From Asticcacaulis sp. (GTDB lineage Bacteria; Pseudomonadota; Alphaproteobacteria; Caulobacterales; Caulobacteraceae): a stretch of DNA of 19,812 nt. Shown one piece after another: positions 14,367-19,812 of the stretch (position 1 is the stretch's first letter; each line of letters opens with the position of its first letter). The position numbers and the translations under genes were made by a program. The stretch lies in assembly GCF_020217185.1 (NCBI RefSeq), contig NZ_JAIWNX010000247.1, positions 1 to 19,812 on the forward strand, written 5' to 3'. Below the pieces are notes generated by a model, which saw only the letters and a program-made list of their open reading frames with translations, ran no database searches and was not told where the DNA came from.

Positions 14367-14525
14367 TGACCGGTTATCTCGATCCGACCAGCGCAACGTC
14401 AGGACGCGTCGATAAAAACACGAGATATCGACATGAGAAGCATGCCTCCCTCACTGCGCGAACTATTAAGTTTTACTGAGCTGTTGTAGGACAATTCGCC
14501 GTAAATCACCCTAATCCGGACAAGC

Positions 14526-16370
14526 CTAAGCCGTCTTGGTCGCTTCGGCGCTGTCGGACTCGTCGTCGGTTAGGATGCGCTCCAGTTCCTTCTGGCTCAG
14601 GCGCGTGAAGTTGACCAGATCGGGCTCGGAGTCAAAAAAGGCAAAGGATTTTCGCAGCGTCACAATGTCGTGTTGTAAGAAGGCCTGCGCCCGGCGTTCG
14701 ACCTGGGCCTTGGGCGCGCCCATGCTGATCAGGGCTTCGCGCGCCAGCGCCATCGACGAGTCCAGCGTTTCGCGGTGGTAGTAGTCCACCCCCGCCCGGT
14801 CCAGCTCATAGGCGTGGCGGCGATTGCGGGCGCGGGCGAACACCTTGAGGTGCGGGAAGTTTTCCTTGGCCAGTTGCACGATCTTCACCGCGCCTTCGGC
14901 ATCGTCAATGGCGACGATCAGCATCCGCGCCTGATCGGCCCCGGCGCTGCGCAGCACGTCCAGTCGCGTCGCGTCGCCGAAATAGGCCCGATTGATACCA
15001 AAGCGTTGCAGAAGCTCGATCTGGTCCGGATTGTTCTCCAGAATGGTCACTGTCACGCCCTGCGAGCGCAGGAAACGGCCGATGATCTGACCGAAGCGAC
15101 CGAACCCGGCGATGATGACGCTGTTGCGTTCTTCGATGGCATCTGGCGCGCGTTCAGGCAGGAGCGACAGAAAGCGCGGCACGACATAGCGCGTAAACAG
15201 CTCAAGGCAGATCGGGGTGATGCCGATGGAAATAGCCACCACCAGCGTCAGGAAGCGGCGCAGATCGGGCGTCAGAAGGCCTAACTGCCCCGACAACTGA
15301 AACAGCACAAAGGCGAACTCCCCGCCTTGCGCCAGAGACAGGGCCAGCCCCGACCCAGCGATATTGTCCATGCCGAACCGCCGCGCCAGAGCGTATAGAA
15401 TCAAGCCCTTAATGGCCATCAGCCCTACGACCGCCAGCATAAGCTGCACCGGCTGGGTCAGCAGACGATCAACGTCCATACCCATGCCGACCGAGATGAA
15501 AAACAGGCCGAGTAACAGCCCCTTGAACGGCTGAATGTCGGTTTCAATCGTCGTCTTATAGGGAGAGTTGGCCAGAACGACGCCACCCAGAAACGCGCCC
15601 AACGCCGGGGATACGCCGACCAGTTGCATCAGCAGCGTCACCCCGACGACCAGCGCCAGAGAGGTGGCCGTAAACACTTCGCGCAGATTGGTGCGCGCGA
15701 TACGCGGCAGGAAGTAGCGCGACAGAAGCTGCCCGCCGGCAATGACCATGGCGATGGTGGACAGGCCCGCCAGCGCCTGCGCCCACACCGGCAGGTGTTC
15801 CACCAGACTGGCCCCATGCGCGGCCGGGGCCTGCCCGCCCCCTACCGCCAGCAGCGGGATGATGATCAGGATGGGGATGACGGCAATGTCCTGAAACAGC
15901 AGGACGGAGAAGGTGGTTTCACCGACCTGGGTCTGCATCAGGTGTTTTTCTTCCAGCATCTGAAGCACCAGCGCCGTGGACGACATGGACAGCGCCATGC
16001 CGATGGCCAGCGCCGTCTGCCAACTCAGATTAAATCCGAACTTGCCGAGCGCCAGAATCGCTCCCATCAGGGCCAGCGAGCACAACACCACCTGAAGCCC
16101 GCCCATCCCAACAATGGTGCGCCGCAGCCGCCACAAGAGCGCGGGTTCCAGCTCAAGGCCGATAAGGAACATCATCATCACCACGCCGAATTCGGCAAAG
16201 TGCATGGTCGAGGTGACGCGGTCGATAAAGCCCAGACCCGATGGCCCGATCAGGATACCGGCGATGAGATAGCCCAGCACCGCCCCCAGCTTGAATCGCG
16301 CCGCCAGCGGCACGACCAGACAGGCCGCCGCCAGAAACACAAACACATTCAGCAGTAATCCCGTATCCAC
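14526..16370 (-). CDS. KefB/KefC-type monovalent cation:proton antiporter (CPA2) with RCK domain
   Basis: This 614-residue inner-membrane protein has about 12-13 helices (residues 1-395) followed by a cytoplasmic RCK/TrkA-N domain (about 416-530). The membrane half has the CPA2 wording AGILIGPSGLG, MMMFLIGLELEP and LAQGGEFAFVLF. The RCK half has the nucleotide motif GFGRFGQIIGRFL and the acidic ILENNPDQ. Such proteins release K+ for H+ under electrophile stress, controlled by glutathione and its adducts in Kef proper. The start is the GTG at 16370, with GGAG 7 bases ahead, which yields MDTGLLLNVFVFLAAA. A TTG at 16385 would only add five non-matching residues. No KefF/KefG partner is adjacent, so glutathione gating is unproven. 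Confidence 0.92.
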   Translation of the reverse strand: MDTGLLLNVFVFLAAACLVVPLAARFKLGAVLGYLIAGILIGPSGLGFIDRVTSTMHFAEFGVVMMMFLIGLELEPALLWRLRRTIVGMGGLQVVLCSLALMGAILALGKFGFNLSWQTALAIGMALSMSSTALVLQMLEEKHLMQTQVGETTFSVLLFQDIAVIPILIIIPLLAVGGGQAPAAHGASLVEHLPVWAQALAGLSTIAMVIAGGQLLSRYFLPRIARTNLREVFTATSLALVVGVTLLMQLVGVSPALGAFLGGVVLANSPYKTTIETDIQPFKGLLLGLFFISVGMGMDVDRLLTQPVQLMLAVVGLMAIKGLILYALARRFGMDNIAGSGLALSLAQGGEFAFVLFQLSGQLGLLTPDLRRFLTLVVAISIGITPICLELFTRYVVPRFLSLLPERAPDAIEERNSVIIAGFGRFGQIIGRFLRSQGVTVTILENNPDQIELLQRFGINRAYFGDATRLDVLRSAGADQARMLIVAIDDAEGAVKIVQLAKENFPHLKVFARARNRRHAYELDRAGVDYYHRETLDSSMALAREALISMGAPKAQVERRAQAFLQHDIVTLRKSFAFFDSEPDLVNFTRLSQKELERILTDDESDSAEATKTA

Positions 16371-16395
16371 GTGCCGTCTCCGCAATCGTCGTCAG

Positions 16396-16425
16396 AAGAT
16401 AGGGGCGTTCGGGGGGCTTTCACAA
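16396..16425 (-). promoter_or_regulatory. Possible promoter of the KefC-like gene
   Basis: On the minus strand TTGTGA (16425-16420) and TATCTT (16401-16396) are separated by 18 bases. Transcription would begin about 20 bases before the GTG start and include the GGAG ribosome-binding site. The match is moderate. Confidence 0.3.
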
Positions 16426-16464
16426 TAGCTTGACTGGCAAAAAGCCTTCGTAAGACCGCTGCGG

Positions 16465-16493
16465 TTGACAGTCTGTCGCCGGTCGTCTCAACT
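16465..16493 (+). promoter_or_regulatory. Promoter of the N-formylglutamate hydrolase gene, predicting a leaderless mRNA
   Basis: TTGACA (16465-16470) is a consensus -35 box. After 17 bases, TCAACT (16488-16493) is a weak -10 box. Six bases then lead to the ATG at 16500, and no ribosome-binding sequence precedes it, so the message probably starts at the initiation codon. Confidence 0.4.
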
Positions 16494-16499
16494 GTGATC

Positions 16500-17315
16500 A
16501 TGAGTGACCCTTCGTCTCCGGACCTCTTCACCCTGACCGAACGCGGCGGACCGCTGGTTATTGCTGCGCCGCATGTCGGGACATATCTGCCGCCGGACAT
16601 CGCGGCCCGGCTCAATCCGGTGGGTTTATCGGTGATGGAGACGGACTTCCACGTCCATCGCCTGTACGATTTTGCGGCAGAGCTTGAGGCGACGACCCTG
16701 TTTGCCACCCATTCGCGCTATGTGGTCGATCTCAACCGCGATCCGCACTCTTCGCCCCTCTATCCGGGGATGTTTGAAACCGGCCTGTGCCCGTTGAGCG
16801 ATTTCGACCGCAACCCCATCTATCTCGAAGGGCAGGAACCAAGCCTTGCCGAGACCGAACAGCGGCGTTTTCAGTACTGGTTCCCCTATCACGCCCGACT
16901 GGAAGAGGTGCTGGAGGCGACGCGCCAGCGCCACGGGTTTGCGCTGCTGATCGACGCCCATTCGATCCGCCCGTCCATCCCGCTGCTGTTTGACGGTGCG
17001 CTTCCCGATCTCAGCTTCGGCTCCGATAGCGGGCGCACCCTGCCACCCGTGGTGATCAAGGCTCTGCGAGGCTGGATGCAGCGCACGACCGACTGGACCA
17101 GCGTGCTCGACGGGCGTTTCAAGGGCGGCTTCACCACGCGCGGTCACGGCCGCCCCGAAGACCACATCTACGCCCTGCAAATCGAGATCGTGCAAAGCTG
17201 CTATCTCGACATGAACGACCCCACCCGTTTCGACCCGCAACGCGCCCGGCCTTTGTCGCAAACGCTGAAACCGCTGCTGGAGACCTTGATTTCGGCGGCA
17301 AAACAGGCCAAGTGA
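16500..17315 (+). CDS. hutG: N-formylglutamate amidohydrolase (deformylase) family protein
   Basis: The family hydrolyses N-formyl-L-glutamate to glutamate and formate, the last step of one histidine degradation route. The 271 residues show the family's zinc-hydrolase-like segments: [45 protein letters not shown], and [22 protein letters not shown] 16500 is chosen over a GTG two codons upstream; neither has a ribosome-binding site. No hutU, hutH or hutI is in the window, so the in vivo substrate may differ. folD follows after 34 bases, which could link released formate to one-carbon metabolism. Confidence 0.88.
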   Translation: MSDPSSPDLFTLTERGGPLVIAAPHVGTYLPPDIAARLNPVGLSVMETDFHVHRLYDFAAELEATTLFATHSRYVVDLNRDPHSSPLYPGMFETGLCPLSDFDRNPIYLEGQEPSLAETEQRRFQYWFPYHARLEEVLEATRQRHGFALLIDAHSIRPSIPLLFDGALPDLSFGSDSGRTLPPVVIKALRGWMQRTTDWTSVLDGRFKGGFTTRGHGRPEDHIYALQIEIVQSCYLDMNDPTRFDPQRARPLSQTLKPLLETLISAAKQAK

Positions 17316-17349
17316 GCCGCGAAATTTCCAAGCTTCTCCGGAGAGCCTC

Positions 17350-18255
17350 ATGAGCGCGCGCGGCAATATTATCGACGGCTTCGGCTACGCCAAAGGTTTG
17401 CGCGAACGCATCGCCGGGCGAGTGGCGACGCTTAAGGCCGAACACGGCCTGACGCCCTGTCTGGTGGTGGTGATCGTCGGCGAAGACCCGGCCAGCCAGA
17501 TCTATGTGAAGAACAAGGGTGAGACGACGAAGGCCGTTGGCATGGAAAGCCGCACCATCGTCCTGCCGGCGGACACGACCGAGGCCGATCTGCTGAAACT
17601 GATCGGCGAACTGAATGCCGATTCCGGCGTCAACGGCATACTGGTGCAACTGCCCCTGCCGGCGCACATGTCGTCACTAAAGGTCATCGACGCCATTGAT
17701 CCGCTGAAGGATGTCGATGGCTTCCATGTGCAGAATGCCGGGCGTCTGGCGGTGGGCCTCGACGCCATTGTCCCCTGCACGCCGCTGGGCTCGTTGATGC
17801 TGCTGAAGGACGCGCTGAAAACGCACGGGGACGGCAATCTGTCGGGCCTCAATGCCGTGATCGTCGGGCGCTCCAACATCGTGGGCAAGCCGATGGCGCA
17901 GCTTCTGCTCAATGAAAACTGCACCGTGACGATCGCCCATTCGCGCACAACCAATCTGCCAGAGCTGTGCCGCACCGCTGATGTGCTGGTCGCCGCGGTC
18001 GGGCGTCCAAAATTCATTCAGGGCGACTGGGTGAAGGACGGGGCCTATGTGATCGACGTCGGCATCAACCGCATCGAGGTCGAGGGCAAAAGCAAGATCG
18101 TCGGCGATGTCGATTTCGACGCCGCCCTGCCGCGCGCCACGGCCATCACGCCGGTGCCCAAGGGCGTCGGTCCGATGACCATTGCCTGCCTGCTCAACAA
18201 TACCCTGCAAGCGGCCTGCGTGCAGCACGGCCTGCCCGTCCCCGGCGACCTGTAA
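17350..18255 (+). CDS. folD: Bifunctional methylenetetrahydrofolate dehydrogenase/cyclohydrolase
   Basis: It oxidises 5,10-methylene-THF to methenyl-THF with NADP+ and hydrolyses that to 10-formyl-THF, in the cytoplasm. The 301 residues are typical (280-300). Visible signatures are YVKNK (Tyr52 and catalytic Lys56), [22 protein letters not shown], the nucleotide-binding [17 protein letters not shown], and the C-terminal [22 protein letters not shown] lies close before ATG 17350. It follows the N-formylglutamate hydrolase and is itself followed after 3 bases by a flavoprotein, so these three genes are likely co-transcribed. Confidence 0.97.
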   Translation: MSARGNIIDGFGYAKGLRERIAGRVATLKAEHGLTPCLVVVIVGEDPASQIYVKNKGETTKAVGMESRTIVLPADTTEADLLKLIGELNADSGVNGILVQLPLPAHMSSLKVIDAIDPLKDVDGFHVQNAGRLAVGLDAIVPCTPLGSLMLLKDALKTHGDGNLSGLNAVIVGRSNIVGKPMAQLLLNENCTVTIAHSRTTNLPELCRTADVLVAAVGRPKFIQGDWVKDGAYVIDVGINRIEVEGKSKIVGDVDFDAALPRATAITPVPKGVGPMTIACLLNNTLQAACVQHGLPVPGDL

Positions 18256-18258
18256 AAC

Positions 18259-19488
18259 ATGAGCGCGGGCGTCGTCATCATCGGGGCAGGCCACGCCGGC
18301 GGATCGGCGGCGGCCTTCCTGCGCCAGTACGGCTACGAAGGTCCGATCACCCTGATCGGGGACGAACCGCACCTGCCCTATCAGCGCCCGCCCCTGTCGA
18401 AGGCTTGGCTGAAGGGCGAGGCGTCGGGCGACGACCTCTATCTGCGGACGCAGGACTTCTATGACGAAGCGAATATCGCCGTCTGGCTTGAGCGCCGCGT
18501 CGAAGCCATTGATACGGCAGGCAAGACCGTCACCATCGACGGTGATCCCATCGGCTATGAGCACCTGATCATCGCCACCGGCTCAAAGGCGCGGCCCTTC
18601 GGCTGTCCCGGTGCCGAGGGTACGCCTTATCATCTGCTGCGCACCATTGCCGATGCCGAATGGCTCAAGCCACACCTGAGGGCCGGGCAGCGCATCGGCC
18701 TGATCGGCGCGGGCTATGTGGGGCTGGAAGTCGCCGCCTCCGCGCGCAAGCTGGGCAGCGCGGTGACGGTGCTTGAGCGCGAAAGCCGCATTCTGGCGCG
18801 CGTCGCCTCGCCCGTTCTGTCGGAGGCCTTTACGCGCATCCACCGCGATAACGGCGTCAACCTGATCACCGGGGCCGAAGTGGTGCGCGTCAGTGCCGAC
18901 GATGATCTGCGCCGCGTGCACATGGCCGACGGCGCGGTGCATGAATTCGATGTGCTGCTGGTGGGCATAGGCGCCCTGCCCGCCGATGATCTGGCGCAGG
19001 CTTCCGGGATCGTGTGCGCGAATGGTATCGTCGTAGATCCCGAAGCCCGTACCTCGGCCGCGAATGTGTTTGCCATTGGCGACGTGACCTCGCGCGAGGT
19101 CAAACCGTGGTACGAGGGCCGCTATCGGCTGGAAAGCGTGCCGAGCGCGCTGGAACAGGCCAAGCAGGCGGCGGCCGCCATCACCGGCTTCAAGGCCCCG
19201 CCGCCCGAAGTGCCGTGGTTCTGGTCCGATCAGTACGACTACAAGCTCCAGATCGCGGGCCTGACGCGCCCCGGTGTCAAACTGATCACGCGCGGTGATC
19301 CCATGACGGGTGCATTCAGCGTCTTTCACCTGAACGATAGCCAGCAGGTCATCTGCGTCGAAAGCGTCAATCGTCCGGCGGATTTTATGGCGGGCAAGCA
19401 ATTGATTCATAAGGCTGTAGCAGTGGAAGATAACGTCATCTCCGATGCCGACGCCTCGCTAAAACCCTATTTGCAGACCACCCGCTAA
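18259..19488 (+). CDS. FAD-dependent ferredoxin reductase-type oxidoreductase
   Basis: This 409-residue flavoprotein has the layout of putidaredoxin/rhodocoxin reductases. An FAD Rossmann motif comes at the start (VVIIGAGHAGGSAA), followed by LPYQRPPLSKAWLKG and IATGSKARP. A second NAD(P) Rossmann motif GLIGAGYVGLEVAASARKLG and the acidic ERES fit NADH. FAIGDVTS binds FAD, and the C-terminal WFWSDQYDYKLQIAGL is the reductase C-domain. Such enzymes pass electrons from NADH to a 2Fe-2S ferredoxin that feeds a P450 or dioxygenase, neither of which is in the window. The start lies 3 bases after folD, with no strong ribosome-binding site, so coupling is likely. Confidence 0.92.
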   Translation: MSAGVVIIGAGHAGGSAAAFLRQYGYEGPITLIGDEPHLPYQRPPLSKAWLKGEASGDDLYLRTQDFYDEANIAVWLERRVEAIDTAGKTVTIDGDPIGYEHLIIATGSKARPFGCPGAEGTPYHLLRTIADAEWLKPHLRAGQRIGLIGAGYVGLEVAASARKLGSAVTVLERESRILARVASPVLSEAFTRIHRDNGVNLITGAEVVRVSADDDLRRVHMADGAVHEFDVLLVGIGALPADDLAQASGIVCANGIVVDPEARTSAANVFAIGDVTSREVKPWYEGRYRLESVPSALEQAKQAAAAITGFKAPPPEVPWFWSDQYDYKLQIAGLTRPGVKLITRGDPMTGAFSVFHLNDSQQVICVESVNRPADFMAGKQLIHKAVAVEDNVISDADASLKPYLQTTR

Positions 19489-19573
19489 AACCTGCTGCAT
19501 TGCGGCAATTTACGCATGACAGGGGGTAGGGTTTCGGTCTAGCCTTCATCAGATACGCGAACGGGAGAGACCG

Positions 19574-19812
19574 ATGCCGTCGAAATTATATGCGGACGCG
19601 AAGAGTGCGCTGGAGGGGCTGACGTTTGACGGGATGACGGTGATGGCCGGGGGCTTTGGCCTGTGCGGCATCCCGGAAAACCTGATCGCCGCCCTGCGCG
19701 ACTCAGGCGTGACCGGCATTACCGCCATTTCCAACAATGCCGGGGTCGATGGCTTCGGGCTGGGGATGCTACTCAACACCCGTCAGATCAAAAAGATGAT
19801 CTCGTCCTATGT
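19574..19812 (+). CDS. scoA: Family I CoA-transferase, subunit A (partial, runs off the window)
   Basis: The first 79 codons are present. ATG 19574 has GGGAGAG 4-10 bases ahead. Residues 1-79 begin [16 protein letters not shown] and contain [16 protein letters not shown], the CoA-transferase family I signature, then [15 protein letters not shown] and [12 protein letters not shown]. This matches the alpha subunit of succinyl-CoA:3-ketoacid CoA-transferase (ketone body or acetoacetate use). The subunit B gene would be expected just beyond the window. Acetoacetate CoA-transferase (AtoD) is the main alternative; the wording favours the succinyl-CoA type. Confidence 0.85.
   Translation, partial: MPSKLYADAKSALEGLTFDGMTVMAGGFGLCGIPENLIAALRDSGVTGITAISNNAGVDGFGLGMLLNTRQIKKMISSY

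Noticed and set aside
14304..14420. Possible remnant of an IS66-type transposase C-terminus
   Set aside because: One frame has a short vague resemblance (LIECRVNDLTGYL), but it soon loses it and there are no inverted terminal repeats or other fragments.
1..19812. CRISPR array, prophage, toxin-antitoxin pair or biosynthetic cluster
   Set aside because: No regularly spaced repeats, phage structural genes, paired small toxin/antitoxin genes or assembly-line enzymes are visible on either strand.

Overview
The window reads as an ordinary chromosomal segment of a GC-rich alphaproteobacterium. The protein flavour (RNase H-like DUF429-type protein, class II DAHP synthase, alphaproteobacterial MCP tip) and several promoters fitting the Caulobacter housekeeping pattern (TTGACGS, 10-14 bases, GCTANAWC) point to the Caulobacteraceae. 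Asticcacaulis is my best guess; no rRNA or other strict marker is present to prove it. Genes are mostly housekeeping, closely packed, on both strands.

Layout. 1-562: the tail of an unknown membrane protein, a 61-residue two-helix membrane protein, and an intergenic stretch with a triple CACGAA motif. 563-4288: a Gfo/Idh/MocA dehydrogenase (minus) divergent from an RNase H-fold protein plus a YnfA-type membrane protein (plus), which ends tail-to-tail, with overlap, on a MATE exporter (minus). 4370-6073: a chemoreceptor (minus). 6154-7584: class II DAHP synthase (first step of the shikimate pathway) with a very good UUCG-loop terminator and a promoter that predicts a leaderless mRNA. 7699-8979: an O-antigen ligase/polymerase family membrane protein. 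9067-9224: a compact cluster of palindromes bounded by a 9-bp direct repeat, the best candidate for a small mobile repeat here. 9222-12670: a tight minus-strand operon glmU-rpiA-gor, divergent from gph (plus). 13504-13578: tRNA-Val(CAC), followed by about 200 bp of highly structured, apparently tandemly duplicated DNA and then an unrecognised secreted protein (minus). 14526-16370: a KefB/KefC-type cation/proton antiporter with an RCK domain (minus). 16500-19488: N-formylglutamate amidohydrolase, folD and a ferredoxin-reductase-like flavoprotein in one plus-strand run. 19574-end: the start of a family I CoA-transferase A subunit.

How the genes relate. GlmU makes UDP-GlcNAc, RpiA serves the pentose phosphate pathway that supplies NADPH, and Gor uses NADPH to keep glutathione reduced. 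The KefC-like antiporter belongs to a family gated by glutathione, so a loose thiol/electrophile-stress theme is possible. The N-formylglutamate hydrolase releases formate and FolD handles one-carbon units on tetrahydrofolate, so their adjacency may be functional.

I found no convincing novel multi-gene system, CRISPR array, prophage or intact insertion sequence. The less ordinary material is non-coding: the palindrome cluster at 9067-9224, the twin folded units after tRNA-Val, and three genes whose start codons lie where transcription is predicted to begin.
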